Positions 18,276-27,954 of a stretch of 64,000 nucleotides of DNA are shown here, piece after piece. Source of the DNA: Pseudonocardia hierapolitana (GTDB lineage: Bacteria; Actinomycetota; Actinomycetes; Mycobacteriales; Pseudonocardiaceae); assembly GCF_007994075.1 (NCBI RefSeq), contig NZ_VIWU01000001.1:7936001-8000000 (forward strand). Reading direction: 5' to 3'. The notes beneath the pieces were generated by a model. That model was not told where the DNA came from. It ran no database searches and worked only from the letters and a program-made list of their open reading frames with translations. A program made the translations under genes and the position numbers. The first letter of the stretch is position 1; every line of letters starts with the position of its first letter.

Positions 18276-19573
18276 CGCAGCACCTCGCCCTTGGTCTCGG
18301 GCAGGGTGAGGATCACGGCGAAGGCGATCACGGCGCCGGCGGCGACGTACCAGAAGAACGCCTGGGCGTAGCCCGCGGCGGACAGCGTTTGGATCACCAG
18401 CGGGGCCGTTCCGCCGAACGTCGCGACCGTGAGGTTGTACCAGGCGCCGATGCCCAGCCCGCGCAGCTCGGTGGGGAAGAGCTCGCTCATGATCGCCGGC
18501 GCGATCGAGGTCATCGCCGTGTAGAGCCCGAGCCCCACACCGAAGACCACGAGCATGTTCCAGAAGCCGGGCCCGATCAGGAACGAGAGCGGAACGATCA
18601 GCACAGCCGTGGCGGCGGACCAGACCATGAGCTGCGGCTTGCGGCCGAACCGGTCCGACAGCACGCCCATCGGGTACTGCAGCACCACGAACAGCGCCGT
18701 CGCGATCGACAGCGCCGTGAACACCTGGCCGGGGTCGGCGCCGCGCGAGCTCACCGCGAACGGCGTGAGGGCCGAGAAGAACGTGTAGTAGCACAGCGTG
18801 GAGAGCAGCGTGAACGCGACGAGCTGCCCCACCGCCTTCGGGTGCTCGGTCAGCGTCAGCAGCAGTGGGTGCTTCACCTGCTGGGCCTTGGCCTTGTTCT
18901 CCTCGAACTGCTCGGTCTCCGGCATCGCCCGCCGCAGCCACAGCCCGATGAGCCCGAGCACGCCGCCGAGGATGAACGGGATGCGCCACCCGTACGCGGC
19001 CAGCTCCTCGCGGCTCAGCACCGCGGTGAGCAGCGCTCCGAGCAGCGAGGCGGCCAGCACCGCGGATCCGGTGGAGATGTAGAAGAACGACGAGTAGCGG
19101 CCGCGTCGCTCCGGCGGCGCGATCTCACCGAGGTAGGCCGAGGCGTTGGAGACCTCCCCGCCCAGCGACATGCCCTGCCCGACGCGCGCGAGCAGCAGCA
19201 GGATCGGCGCGAGCCAGCCCACCTGGTCCCACGTCGGCAGGATGCCGATGATGAACGACCCGCCCGCCATCAGGGTGATCGTCAGCAGCATCGCCGTGCG
19301 CCGCCCCCGCAGGTCGGCGAACCGGCCGAGCAGCCAGCCGCCCAGCGGGCGGAAGAAGAACGCCAGCGCGTACGCGGCGAACGTGTTGATCAGTGCGAGC
19401 GTCGGGTTCTCCGGCGAGAAGATCTGCGTCGCGAAGAAGATGCTGAACGTCGCGTAGATCGTCCAGTCGTACCACTCGATGGCGTTCCCGACCGACGCCG
19501 CCAGCAGCGTCCGGACGGGCAGCCGGTGTACCAGCGCTTCCTGGGAGCGGGACGGCGTCGATCGGTCGGACAC
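18272..19573 (-). CDS. MFS transporter, metabolite:H+ symporter (MHS) type
   Basis: This 433-residue, 12-helix permease begins its fold with ASVGNAIEWYDWTIYATFS (about 26-44), the MHS-family hallmark. It has the loop 2-3 motif GRFADLRGRRTAM, the GQGMSLGGEVSNASAYLGE stretch and the repeated motif SDRFGRKPQ after helix 8. Members carry organic acids, betaines or shikimate with protons; the substrate here is unknown. The stop overlaps the start of the M20 gene, suggesting the transporter and amidohydrolase handled one substrate. The start is GTG with CGGAGTGACCT upstream. Confidence 0.9.
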   Translation of the reverse strand: MSDRSTPSRSQEALVHRLPVRTLLAASVGNAIEWYDWTIYATFSIFFATQIFSPENPTLALINTFAAYALAFFFRPLGGWLLGRFADLRGRRTAMLLTITLMAGGSFIIGILPTWDQVGWLAPILLLLARVGQGMSLGGEVSNASAYLGEIAPPERRGRYSSFFYISTGSAVLAASLLGALLTAVLSREELAAYGWRIPFILGGVLGLIGLWLRRAMPETEQFEENKAKAQQVKHPLLLTLTEHPKAVGQLVAFTLLSTLCYYTFFSALTPFAVSSRGADPGQVFTALSIATALFVVLQYPMGVLSDRFGRKPQLMVWSAATAVLIVPLSFLIGPGFWNMLVVFGVGLGLYTAMTSIAPAIMSELFPTELRGLGIGAWYNLTVATFGGTAPLVIQTLSAAGYAQAFFWYVAAGAVIAFAVILTLPETKGEVLR

Positions 19574-19650
19574 AGGTCACTCCGGGGGTCGTGACGGACG
19601 GTGAGGTGACATTAGGCCACCCGGCCCCCGTCGTCACCCGAGAGCGTGGA

Positions 19651-20145
19651 TCAGTCGGCGAGGCGGAACGCGAGCTTCGTCTCCCACTTGGTCGTGTCCG
19701 GCTGCTCTGCGGGATTCGTGAGCAGCAGCTCCAGCCGGCAGCCCCACCGCGTGCCGCGCTCGGTCCCGGTGGCGTCGAAGGTCAGGCCCTGCGCGGCGGC
19801 CTCGTCCTGGAACGCCCCGGTGACGGCGATCAGCTCGTCGGGGTGCCCGACGTGCGTGGTGGTGGCGTAGCGGCCGGCCGGCAGCACACCCGCGAGCACC
19901 TCGCCGTCACCGTCGACGGGCGCCGCGACCGGTACGCCGGCCTCGACGTCGAGCTCACGCTCCATGTCGATCAGGAGGTAGCGGAAGAACGGCGGGCCCG
20001 CCGGGTCGACCCCACGCTCGGCGAGCCACCCGAACAACCCGGGGAGGCGGTCGGCGATCTCGGGGAAGGTCTGCATCGTCACCGTGCGCCGGACCGCGAC
20101 GTACGGTTGGGCGGGGCGGTCGACGATCTCCAGGTTCATGCTCAT
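19651..20145 (-). CDS. GyrI-like effector-binding domain protein
   Basis: This 164-residue standalone GyrI-like/AraC effector-binding domain includes IVDRPAQPYVAVRRTVTM (about 7-24), GPPFFRYLLID, LPAGRYATTTHVGHPDEL (about 89-106) and the C-terminal ELLLTNPAE. There is no DNA-binding domain. Such proteins bind small hydrophobic ligands or drugs. It follows the SDR gene (20176-20994) on the same strand after 30 bases and may be co-transcribed with it. Confidence 0.82.
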   Translation of the reverse strand: MSMNLEIVDRPAQPYVAVRRTVTMQTFPEIADRLPGLFGWLAERGVDPAGPPFFRYLLIDMERELDVEAGVPVAAPVDGDGEVLAGVLPAGRYATTTHVGHPDELIAVTGAFQDEAAAQGLTFDATGTERGTRWGCRLELLLTNPAEQPDTTKWETKLAFRLAD

Positions 20146-20175
20146 GACCGTGTAGACCGGTGGGAGGACGCGAAC

Positions 20176-20994
20176 TCATCGGTCCGCGGCGATCGCCACT
20201 TCCGCGCACGCCTCCAGGTCGGCGAGCTGCCCCTGCAGCTTCGCGCGGATCCGCTCGACGGCGGCGCGGCCGAGCGGCAGCCGCAGCGGCGCCGACGGCG
20301 CGTGCACGGCGTCGATGATCGCCTCGGCCGCACGGACCGGGTCGCCCGGCTGCCTCCCGTGCTGCGCGGCGAAGCGGGCGCGCAGCGCACCGGCGGGACC
20401 CTCCTCGTAGTCCGGGATCGGCGTGGCGTGGTGCAGGGACCGGCCGAGGAACTCGGTGCGGAACGGGCCCGGCTCGACGATCGTGACCCGGATCCCGAAC
20501 GGCGCTACCTCGCCGGAGAGGGCCTCCGACGCTCCTTCCAACGCGAACTTGCTGGTGGCGTAGATCGCGTGGCCCGGGTTGCCGACCACGCCACCGACCG
20601 AGGACATCTGCACGACGTGCCCGCGCCGCCGGGCCCGCATGTGCGGGAGCACGGCGCGGGTGACGGCGAGCGCGCCCAGCAGGTTGACGGCCAGCACCTC
20701 GTGGATCTGCTCGTCCGACAGCTCCTCCAGCGCGCCGAGCAGCCCGTGCCCCGCGTTGTTGACCAGGACGTCGATCGGGCCGCCTCCCAGGGCGCGCTCG
20801 ACCGCCGCCCGCACCTGGCCGGGGTCGGTGACGTCCAGCGGGAGCGCGAGCACGGAGTCCGGGTACTTCTCGACGAGATCACCGAGGGTGTGCGGATCGC
20901 GGGCGGTCGCGACGACCGTCTCGCCGCGGGCGAGGAGGGTTTCGGCCAGAACCCGGCCGAATCCGGCGGAGGAACCCGTGATGAACCAGCGCAT
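20176..20994 (-). CDS. SDR family oxidoreductase
   Basis: This 272-residue classical short-chain dehydrogenase has cofactor motif TGSSAGFG (residues 6-13) and NNAGHG (about 79-84). Catalytic Ser lies in QMSSVGG and Tyr/Lys in YATSK (about 145-149). ARDPHT after the second strand suggests NADP(H) preference through the Arg. It is divergent from a LysR regulator, with 79 bases between starts, the usual arrangement when that regulator controls the SDR gene. The substrate is unknown. Confidence 0.9.
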   Translation of the reverse strand: MRWFITGSSAGFGRVLAETLLARGETVVATARDPHTLGDLVEKYPDSVLALPLDVTDPGQVRAAVERALGGGPIDVLVNNAGHGLLGALEELSDEQIHEVLAVNLLGALAVTRAVLPHMRARRRGHVVQMSSVGGVVGNPGHAIYATSKFALEGASEALSGEVAPFGIRVTIVEPGPFRTEFLGRSLHHATPIPDYEEGPAGALRARFAAQHGRQPGDPVRAAEAIIDAVHAPSAPLRLPLGRAAVERIRAKLQGQLADLEACAEVAIAADR

Positions 20995-21073
20995 GCCGCC
21001 ATCGTGGGCCCGCCGCTACTCATACGTCCAAGACATGTTCGTTCTCGCACTCATCGTCGTGCACCATGAATGC
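20995..21073. promoter_or_regulatory. Shared SDR/lysR divergent promoter
   Basis: The 79 bases between the divergent SDR and LysR starts are the least GC-rich part of this locus. They contain a CATACGTCCAAGACATG stretch with partial dyad symmetry that could be a LysR-type site. Both promoters must lie here. Confidence 0.4.
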
Positions 21074-22003
21074 GTGGAGCTGCGCCAGCTCGTGTACCTC
21101 GATGCGGTCGTGCGGCACGGTGGGTTCACCCGGGCCGCGGAGCACCTGCGGGTGGCCCAGCCCGCCGTGTCGGTGCAGATCCGCAGGTTGGAGGCCGAGG
21201 TGGGGGCGCGGCTGCTGCACCGCACCACCCGCACCGTCGCGCTGACCCACGCCGGTGAGCTCGTGCTGGGCCGCGCCCGCCGGGCGATGGCCGAGCTCGA
21301 CGCGATCCGCGACGAGCTCGCAGGGCTCTCCGGTGGCCTGCTCGGGCGCGTCCGGATCGGCGCGATCCAGGCGCTCGACCCGTTCGACCTGCCGGCCGCG
21401 CTCGCCGCGTTCCACCGCAGGCACCCGGCCGTCGAGCTCGCGCTCTCCTCCGGGGCGCTGCGCCGCCTGCTCGACGGGCTCGACCACGGCGCGCTGGACC
21501 TCGCGATCGGTCCCATGCCGCCCGGACTGCCGGCCCGGTATGCCCGCACGCCCCTCTTCACCGACGAGCTGGTGCTCGTCACGGCCCCGGACCACGTCCT
21601 GGCCGGCACCGATCCCCTGCCCATGGCCGCGTTGCGCGACGAGCCGTTCGTGTGCCTGCCCGCCGACAGCGGGCTGCGCGCGATCCTGGACCGGCTCGCC
21701 GCCGAGGCCGGCTTCACCCCGCGGGTTCCGTTCGAGACCTCGCACCTGCCGCGGCTGCGCGATCTCGCCGCCCACGGGCTCGGCGTCGCGCTGGTCGCGC
21801 GGTCGGTGGCCGAGGCTGCCGGTCCGCCGGTGGCGGCGCACACCGTCGACCCGGGTCCGCAGCTGCGCCCGGTCGGCCTGCTGCACCGCACCGACACCGC
21901 GCTCGGCGCCGCCGCCGAGGCGTGCCGGTCGTTCCTCGCCCGATGGATGGCACGAACCGACCTTCCCGGGCCGACCGGCACCGACGAAGATCACCGTCCA
22001 TGA
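21074..22003 (+). CDS. LysR family transcriptional regulator
   Basis: This 309-residue regulator has an N-terminal winged helix beginning VELRQLVYLDAVVRHGGFTR. The recognition helix region AAEHLRVAQPAVSVQIRRLE covers about 21-40, and a periplasmic-binding-like effector domain starts about residue 90. GTG at 21074 is chosen because the family starts right at ELRQL; upstream in-frame sequence to 20579 is antisense to the SDR gene. The stop overlaps the next SDR start (ATGA), so the regulator and 22000-22692 are co-translated. It probably regulates the divergent SDR. Confidence 0.9.
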   Translation: MELRQLVYLDAVVRHGGFTRAAEHLRVAQPAVSVQIRRLEAEVGARLLHRTTRTVALTHAGELVLGRARRAMAELDAIRDELAGLSGGLLGRVRIGAIQALDPFDLPAALAAFHRRHPAVELALSSGALRRLLDGLDHGALDLAIGPMPPGLPARYARTPLFTDELVLVTAPDHVLAGTDPLPMAALRDEPFVCLPADSGLRAILDRLAAEAGFTPRVPFETSHLPRLRDLAAHGLGVALVARSVAEAAGPPVAAHTVDPGPQLRPVGLLHRTDTALGAAAEACRSFLARWMARTDLPGPTGTDEDHRP

Positions 22004-22692
22004 ACGGAGATCGGGTGATCGTGGTGACGGGCGGCAACCGCGGGCTGGGCCGCGAGGTGGCCCGGCAGTGTGCCGCGCGCGGGGACATCGTCCTGCTCGG
22101 CGCCCGTGATCTCGCCGCGGGCGAGCGGGCGGCCCGCGAGCTGCCGGGGCGGGTGCGGGCGGTGCGGCTCGACGTCACCGACGCGGACGGTCTCGCCGCG
22201 CTCGCCGAGGACGTCACGCACACCGAGGGCCGGGTGGACGTCCTGGTCAACAACGCGGCCGTCCACTACGACACCTGGCAGACGAGCGTGACCGTCGACC
22301 TGGCCGTCGTACGGGAGGCGCTCGAGACCAACGTGCTCGGCGCCTGGCAGACCACCCTCGCCTTCCTCCCGTTGCTCCGCCGCAGCGCACACCCGCGGGT
22401 CGTGATGGTGAGCAGCGAGGGCGGGTCGCTCGCCTCGATGGGTGGCGGCACGCCCGCCTACAACGTCAGCAAGGCGGCGCTCAACGCCCTCACCCGCACG
22501 CTAGCGGGCGATCTGCGCCGCGACCGCATCCTCGTCAACGCGGTCTGCCCGGGCTGGGTGGCCACCGACATGGGCGGGCCCGGTGGCCGCCCGGTGGCCG
22601 ACGGCGCGGCGAGCATCATGTACGCCGTCGACCTCCCCGACGGCGGCCCCACCAGCACCTTCACCAGGGACGGCCGCCCGGTCCCCTGGTGA
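22000..22692 (+). CDS. SDR family oxidoreductase
   Basis: This 230-residue SDR has TGGNRGLG (residues 10-17), NNAAVHYDTWQ in place of the usual NNAG, Ser in MVSSEGG and YNVSK as the Tyr/Lys pair. GARDLAAGERAA suggests NADPH use. It is typical of carbonyl reductase-like SDRs with an extended middle helix. It is co-translated with the LysR gene via ATGA and converges with the methyltransferase, three bases apart. Confidence 0.9.
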   Translation: MNGDRVIVVTGGNRGLGREVARQCAARGDIVLLGARDLAAGERAARELPGRVRAVRLDVTDADGLAALAEDVTHTEGRVDVLVNNAAVHYDTWQTSVTVDLAVVREALETNVLGAWQTTLAFLPLLRRSAHPRVVMVSSEGGSLASMGGGTPAYNVSKAALNALTRTLAGDLRRDRILVNAVCPGWVATDMGGPGGRPVADGAASIMYAVDLPDGGPTSTFTRDGRPVPW

Positions 22693-22695
22693 GGC

Positions 22696-23550
22696 TCACT
22701 TGCTGCCCCACGCGACGAGCAGCTCGCACGGCCCGACGAACCCGTCCGGCCCCTCGAACCGGGCGAGCTCGCGGTGGATCTCCGCCCACGTCTGGTCGCG
22801 CTCGGCCGGGGCGAGGCCGGCGAGCATCTGGTGCAGCGCCCCGAACGACTCCCGCTCGAACCGCACGCACTCCGCAGCGCTGGGCAGGCGCAGCGGCGCA
22901 GGCACCGCCCGGGCCCCGACGTCCCGGAAACCGGCGCGGCGCAGCAGATCCTCCGCCGCGCCCGGGGCGCCCAGGCTGAACGGGCCCGGCTGGCCCGGCG
23001 CGGGGGCGGGCAGCCCGGCCCGGCGCCGGATGATCGACACCGGCACCGCGAAGAAGTCGTTGCGCTCCGGCGTCGAGTACACGACCGCTGCGACGCGCCC
23101 TCCCGGCCGCAGCGCCCGGTACATGCCGGCCAGCGCCCGCGTCTGGTCGGGGAAGTAGATCAGGCCGAGCCGGCTGATCGCCGCGTCGAACTCGGCGGCC
23201 TCGACGTCGAGCTCCTCGCCGTCCACCTCGCGGGTGCGCACGCGGTCCAGCCCGGCACGGGCGGCCGCCGCGGCGGCGTAGCCGAGGATCGCCGGTGAGA
23301 TGTCTGTGGCGAGCACGCCGCCCGTGGGGCCGGCCCGGCGGGCGGCGGCGAGCGACTGCCCGCCTGCGCCCGCGGCGACGTCGAGAACCCGGCTGCCGGC
23401 CCGCACACCGGCGGCGTCGAGCATGAGGGAGGTCGCCGGGCCGAGCCAGTCCTCCAGGGTGGGTCCCCAGGCGTCCCACGCGGCGGCGGCGTCCTCCCAC
23501 TGCGCGCGGGTGGTGCTCTTGTAGCGGATGGGGTCGAACGTCGTGGTCAT
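22696..23550 (-). CDS. Class I SAM-dependent methyltransferase
   Basis: This 284-residue methyltransferase starts TTFDPIRYKSTTRAQWEDAA, with motif I VLDVAAGAGGQSL (about 55-67) and the acidic loop LATDISPAILG (about 79-89). FDAAISRLGLIYFPDQ and GMYRALRPGGRVAAVVY complete the fold. The family resembles UbiE/arsenite-type methyltransferases, but the substrate is unknown. ATG at 23550 is followed by a normal fold; a very long upstream extension in frame is antisense to the large regulator gene. Confidence 0.88.
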   Translation of the reverse strand: MTTTFDPIRYKSTTRAQWEDAAAAWDAWGPTLEDWLGPATSLMLDAAGVRAGSRVLDVAAGAGGQSLAAARRAGPTGGVLATDISPAILGYAAAAAARAGLDRVRTREVDGEELDVEAAEFDAAISRLGLIYFPDQTRALAGMYRALRPGGRVAAVVYSTPERNDFFAVPVSIIRRRAGLPAPAPGQPGPFSLGAPGAAEDLLRRAGFRDVGARAVPAPLRLPSAAECVRFERESFGALHQMLAGLAPAERDQTWAEIHRELARFEGPDGFVGPCELLVAWGSK

Positions 23551-23667
23551 GGCGGGCTCCCGGTCCGGAGTGTCGGTACACCCGTTCGGCGCCAGATCCC
23601 CGCCAGGAACGGCCTGGCGGTTCCGTTCGGCGGCCCGGCGGGTCGCCGAGCGGAGCAGAATGCCGCG

Positions 23668-26600
23668 GTGGCCTTCGTCGGACGGGCCCGCCCGCTGGCC
23701 CGCCTCCTCGCCGCCGTGGAGGGTGCGGCCGCGGGCCGGGCGGCGCTGGTGCTGGTCAGCGGAGAGGCCGGGATCGGCAAGTCGACGCTGATCGGCGAGG
23801 CCGCCGCGCGCGCAGACCTGCCCGTGGGGTGGGGCACGTGCCGCGACGCGGGCCGCGCGCCCGCCTTCTGGCCATGGTCGGTCGCCCTGCGGACGTTGCT
23901 CGATGCCACCGGCCCGGACGACGCGCGTTCCGTCGCCGCCGACGACGCGCCCGAGCTGGCCCGGCTGCTGCCCGAACTGGCCGACGCGGCCGCGATCGCC
24001 GACGACGCCGGGCAGACCGAGGCCGCCCGGCTGCGCCTGTTCGACGCCACCGCACGCGTGCTCGAGCGGCTCGCGCGGCGCAGGCCGCTGATCGTCGTGC
24101 TCGACGACCTGCAGTGGGCCGACCCGTCCACGCTCGCGCTGCTGGAGTTCGTCGCCCAGCCGCACCGGCCGGTGCCGCTCGCGGTGGTCGGGGCCTACCG
24201 CCACGACGAGCTCACCGAGGACGCGGCGCGCACGCTCGCGGTGCTCGCCCGGCGCGGGGAGGCGATCCCCCTGCGCGGGCTCGATCCGCCGGAGGTGCAC
24301 GACCTCGTGGTGGCGACCGCCGGGGAGACCGGCGGCCGGTGGGCCGCCGACATCCACCGCCGCAGCGGCGGTCACCCCTTCCTCGTGTGCCAGCTCGCCG
24401 AGCTGCTCGACGACGGCGCAGGCCCGGGCGCCGCCCTCCCGCCCGCGGCGCAGGACCTGGTCCGCGGGCGGGTGGCCCGGCTGTCCCCGTCCGGCCGGGC
24501 GCTCCTGCGGGCCGCGGCCCTCATGGGCAACGAGCTGGTGCCGGACGTGCTGGCGGAGGTCTGCGAGCTGGACGCGGCCATGGTCGCGGCGCTGGCCGAC
24601 GACGCCGTGCGCGCCGGTGTCCTGGTGCGCGACGGGAGCGGCACGCGGATGGCGCACGACCTGTTCCGGGAGACGGTCGCGGCCGACCTCCCCGCTCCCG
24701 AGCGGCTCGCGCTGCACCGCCGGATCACGGAGGCCCTCGAGCATCGGCACGCCCGCGGCGGCGCCGTCGCGCCTGCGGACCTGGCCCGGCACGCCGCGGC
24801 CGCCGTCCCGCTGGCCGGCCCGGACGCCGCCGTCCGATGGGCGCGGGTCGCCGCGGCGGGCGAGCGGGCAAGGCTCGCCTTCGCCGAGGCCGCCGCCCAC
24901 CTCGCCCGGGCCCGCCGCGCCGTCGAGGACGTCGGCGCCGCCGGTGCCGTGCTCGTCGACCTGCTGGTCGAGGAGGGCGACGCCCGAGCCCGTGCCGGCG
25001 ACCCGGGCGCCGCCCGCGCCGTGCTGGACGACGCGTGGGGCCGGGCCGGAGCACTGGGCGACGCGCAGCGGCGTGGGCACGTGGCGCTGGGCGTCCAGCG
25101 GCTCGGGGCCCGGTTCGCGATGCCCCGGGAGGACGTCGTCGCCGCACTCGACGAGGCCCGCTCCGCACTGCACGGCACCGGCACGGCGCTGGAGGCGCAG
25201 CTCACCGCGGCGCTGGCCCGGGAGCTGCAGCACTCGGTGCCGGGGCAGCGGCACCGGGCGCGCCCGCTGTCGGAGCGGGCGCTCGCGCTCGCCCACGATC
25301 TCGACGACCCGGCGACGCTCGGCGCGTGCCTGCTCGCCCGCCACGACGTGCTCTGGACGGTGGGCCGAGCACACGAGCGGGTCGCCGTGGCGCGGGAGAT
25401 CGCCGTCGTCGCCGCCCGCGCAGGCGACGCGGAACGGCACGCCGAGGGCCTCCTGCTCACCGCGAACGCGCTGCTGGAGGGCGGCTCGCCCGCGTTCCGG
25501 CCTGCGCTGGAGGAGTACCTGGCTGCGGCCGAGCGGCTGGGCCAGCCCCGCCACCGCTACATGGCCCGCACCCGGGAGGCCGCGCTCGCGCTCCTCGACG
25601 GCCGCCTCGGCGAGGCCGAGGAACGCATCGCCGCGGCGGCCGCCCTGGGTGAGCGGATCGGCGAGCCCGACGCGGGGAACGTCCGGATGTCCCAGCTGCT
25701 GGGCCTGGCCTGGGCACGCTCCGACCCGGAGGAGCTCCGGGCGACCGCCCGCGAGGCCGTGCGGTGGTGGGTCGGCGTGCCGTCGCACGCACACGCCGTG
25801 GCGGCCGGGCTGCACGTGCGCGCCGGCGACCTCGACGCCGGCCGCCGCGCGCTGGACACCGTGGTCTCCCTCGGCGCGTGGCGGGAGGACAGCTCCTACC
25901 TCTGGTCCGTGTTCGTGGGCGGGATGGCCGCCGCGGCCGCGGTGCTGGGCGACCGGCCGCTGTGCGCGGAACTGCTCCCGGAGCTCGCCGCCGTCGCGGG
26001 CACGTGCGGGGTGAACGGCGCGCTCGTCTGCTTCACCGGGAGCAACGCCCACTGGGCCGGCGTGCTCGCTGCCGTGCTGGGCCGCACCGACGACGCCCAC
26101 CGCCACCTCGGCCAGGCCCTTCACGTGCACCGGCAGCTCGGCGCGGCGGTCTGGGAGGTCGAGACGCGCCGGGCCCTCGCGGCGCTCGACCCGGCTGCCG
26201 GGCACGCCGAGCAGGCGGACCGCCTCGCCGCCGACCTCGGCCTGCCCGCGCCGGCGGCCGACGCCGAGCTGCGCCGCGACGGCGACGTCTGGCGCGTCCG
26301 GTATCGGGACGCCTCGGCCCACCTGGGCCCCCTCAAGGGCCTCGCCGACCTCGCCACGCTCCTCGCCAGCCCCGGCCGGGACGTGCACGTGCTCGACCTG
26401 GTCGACGCCGGCCCGCACGACCGCGCGTCCGGCCCGCTGCTCGACGCCACCGGGGCCGCGGCCTACCGGCGCCGGCTCGCCGAGATGGACGAGGAACTGG
26501 CCGAGGCCCGCGCCGCCCGCGACACCGCGCGCGAGGAGCGTTGCGACACCGAACGCGCCGCTCTGCTCGCCGAGCTGGCCCGGGCCGCCGGGCTCGCAGG

Positions 26601-26787
26601 CCGCGCCCGCACCCTCGGCAGCAGCACCGTCGAGCGGGCCCGCAAGGCGGTCAGCGGGCGGCTGCGGGAGGCGATGAGCCGGATCGGTGCGGTGCTGCCC
26701 GAGCTGGGCGCGCACCTGGACCGCTCGGTCACCACGGGCACCACCTGCCGCTACGACCCGCCCGACCGGCTGACCTGGAGACTCTGA
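23668..26787 (+). CDS. Very large AAA-16 ATPase regulator/signalling protein
   Basis: This 1039-residue protein has an N-terminal STAND-like ATPase domain with Walker A GEAGIGKST (32-40) and Walker B LIVVLDDLQWADPST (about 141-155). A long Ala/Arg-rich helical region with TPR-like character runs from about 330 to 850. The C-terminal domain (about 870-1039) has the LKGLADLATLLASPGRDVHVLDLV motif cut into two conserved blocks and VERARKAVSGRLREAM near the end, instead of a LuxR helix-turn-helix. This C-terminal type recurs in actinomycete AAA ATPases. It probably senses a ligand and acts in transcription control or signalling; targets are unknown. GTG start at 23668. Confidence 0.8.
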   Translation: MAFVGRARPLARLLAAVEGAAAGRAALVLVSGEAGIGKSTLIGEAAARADLPVGWGTCRDAGRAPAFWPWSVALRTLLDATGPDDARSVAADDAPELARLLPELADAAAIADDAGQTEAARLRLFDATARVLERLARRRPLIVVLDDLQWADPSTLALLEFVAQPHRPVPLAVVGAYRHDELTEDAARTLAVLARRGEAIPLRGLDPPEVHDLVVATAGETGGRWAADIHRRSGGHPFLVCQLAELLDDGAGPGAALPPAAQDLVRGRVARLSPSGRALLRAAALMGNELVPDVLAEVCELDAAMVAALADDAVRAGVLVRDGSGTRMAHDLFRETVAADLPAPERLALHRRITEALEHRHARGGAVAPADLARHAAAAVPLAGPDAAVRWARVAAAGERARLAFAEAAAHLARARRAVEDVGAAGAVLVDLLVEEGDARARAGDPGAARAVLDDAWGRAGALGDAQRRGHVALGVQRLGARFAMPREDVVAALDEARSALHGTGTALEAQLTAALARELQHSVPGQRHRARPLSERALALAHDLDDPATLGACLLARHDVLWTVGRAHERVAVAREIAVVAARAGDAERHAEGLLLTANALLEGGSPAFRPALEEYLAAAERLGQPRHRYMARTREAALALLDGRLGEAEERIAAAAALGERIGEPDAGNVRMSQLLGLAWARSDPEELRATAREAVRWWVGVPSHAHAVAAGLHVRAGDLDAGRRALDTVVSLGAWREDSSYLWSVFVGGMAAAAAVLGDRPLCAELLPELAAVAGTCGVNGALVCFTGSNAHWAGVLAAVLGRTDDAHRHLGQALHVHRQLGAAVWEVETRRALAALDPAAGHAEQADRLAADLGLPAPAADAELRRDGDVWRVRYRDASAHLGPLKGLADLATLLASPGRDVHVLDLVDAGPHDRASGPLLDATGAAAYRRRLAEMDEELAEARAARDTAREERCDTERAALLAELARAAGLAGRARTLGSSTVERARKAVSGRLREAMSRIGAVLPELGAHLDRSVTTGTTCRYDPPDRLTWRL

Positions 26788-26808
26788 CCTCGTACCGGCA
26801 GTACCTCG

Positions 26809-27882
26809 TCAGGCGGAGGCGGCGTCGCGGATCGCGGCCGTCACCAGGGCGCGTAGCTGCGCGGTGTCCTGGTCGCGGGCCTGGCGTGCCTCCGCGTGGG
26901 CGCGTTCCAGGTCGGCGCGCAGCCGCTCCAGGTCGGCCTCCACGCGGGTGCGCAGGGCCGCCTCGGCGTCGGCGCGTTCCCGCGCTCCGGCCAGCTCCCG
27001 ATCGGCCCGGTTCCGGGCCTCCCGCTCGGCGGCGAGGGCCGCGGCCGCCTCGTCGCGTGCGGCTCCGGCCGCCGCGAGCTGCGCCCGCGCGTCCGCCAGA
27101 TCGGCGCGGTGCCGCTCGGCCTCCGCCCGGGCCGTCGCCAGCGCAGCACGGGCCTCGCCCAGCTCCGCGCGGACGGTGTCCACCTCGACCCGGCGCTCTT
27201 CGGCGCGGGCGTGCGCCGCGTCCCGCTCGGTGATCGCGCGCTCCGCCCGCACCGTCGCCTCCCGGGCCGCGGCCTCGGCCTCAGCGGCCCGGCGGCCGGC
27301 ATCCAGGGCCCGCTCCTCGGCCTGCTCCCGCGCCGCGACCGCCTCCTGCGCCTGCTGACGGGCCGCACCGAGGGCCTCGGTGGCGTCGAGGGCCTGCCGT
27401 GCCGCCGCCGCGGCGCGCTCCACGGCGGCGGTCTTCTCCTCACCGGCCTGCACGGCCTGCTCCCGCGCCACCCGCGCGTCCCGCTCAGCGCGTTCCCGTG
27501 CCTGCTGCGCATCGACCCGCGCCGCCTCGGCCTCCGCGGTGGTGCGGTTGGCCGTCTCCACGGCGGCGAGCGCGCCGCCCTCCACCTCGTCGAGCCGGGC
27601 CTGGACGGCCTCGAGCGCCTCGGCGAGGTCCGACACGGGCCCGCGCAGCGCGTCGACGTGCTCCCGCAGGCGGTCGGCGTCCAGCTGGAACGTGGCACGC
27701 CCCGCGTCGAGGCCCAGCGCGTCGAGGGCGTCGCGTTCCGCCCGCGCCATCTGAGCGCACGTGCGGCCGCCCGGCCAGCGGGTGTCGCGGCAGAAGGAGC
27801 GGCGCCTGCCGCCCTGGGGTCCGGGCGGGGGCAGCTCGGCCCGGCACTTGCTGTAGCCGCAGCGTACGGCCTCGTCGATCAT
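26809..27882 (-). CDS. Long coiled-coil protein with N-terminal four-cysteine motif
   Basis: This 357-residue protein has a compact N-terminus with cysteines at 8, 13, 31 and 42 (CGYSKC, FCRD, TCAQ), spaced like a zinc ribbon. From about residue 70 to 345 it is nearly continuous Ala/Glu/Arg coiled coil. KfrA-type plasmid proteins and other DNA-structuring proteins have this plan, but the identity is not established. The 5-prime region is unusually AT-rich for this window and carries a perfect hairpin (27955-27980), suggesting regulated expression. Low-complexity composition also makes long false frames on the opposite strand. Confidence 0.75.
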   Translation of the reverse strand: MIDEAVRCGYSKCRAELPPPGPQGGRRRSFCRDTRWPGGRTCAQMARAERDALDALGLDAGRATFQLDADRLREHVDALRGPVSDLAEALEAVQARLDEVEGGALAAVETANRTTAEAEAARVDAQQARERAERDARVAREQAVQAGEEKTAAVERAAAAARQALDATEALGAARQQAQEAVAAREQAEERALDAGRRAAEAEAAAREATVRAERAITERDAAHARAEERRVEVDTVRAELGEARAALATARAEAERHRADLADARAQLAAAGAARDEAAAALAAEREARNRADRELAGARERADAEAALRTRVEADLERLRADLERAHAEARQARDQDTAQLRALVTAAIRDAASA

Positions 27883-27954
27883 GGTTTCGCAGGTTACACG
27901 TTTGTAGTTCAGAAACCCCAGAATCCGGTTGGCGTTTACGCAACCGAACCAACG

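Noticed and set aside
22696..26715. A 1339-codon open frame on the minus strand opposite the large ATPase gene
   Set aside because: Only its last 285 codons match a protein family (the methyltransferase); the rest is the GC-rich antisense of the ATPase gene, which has clear Walker motifs.
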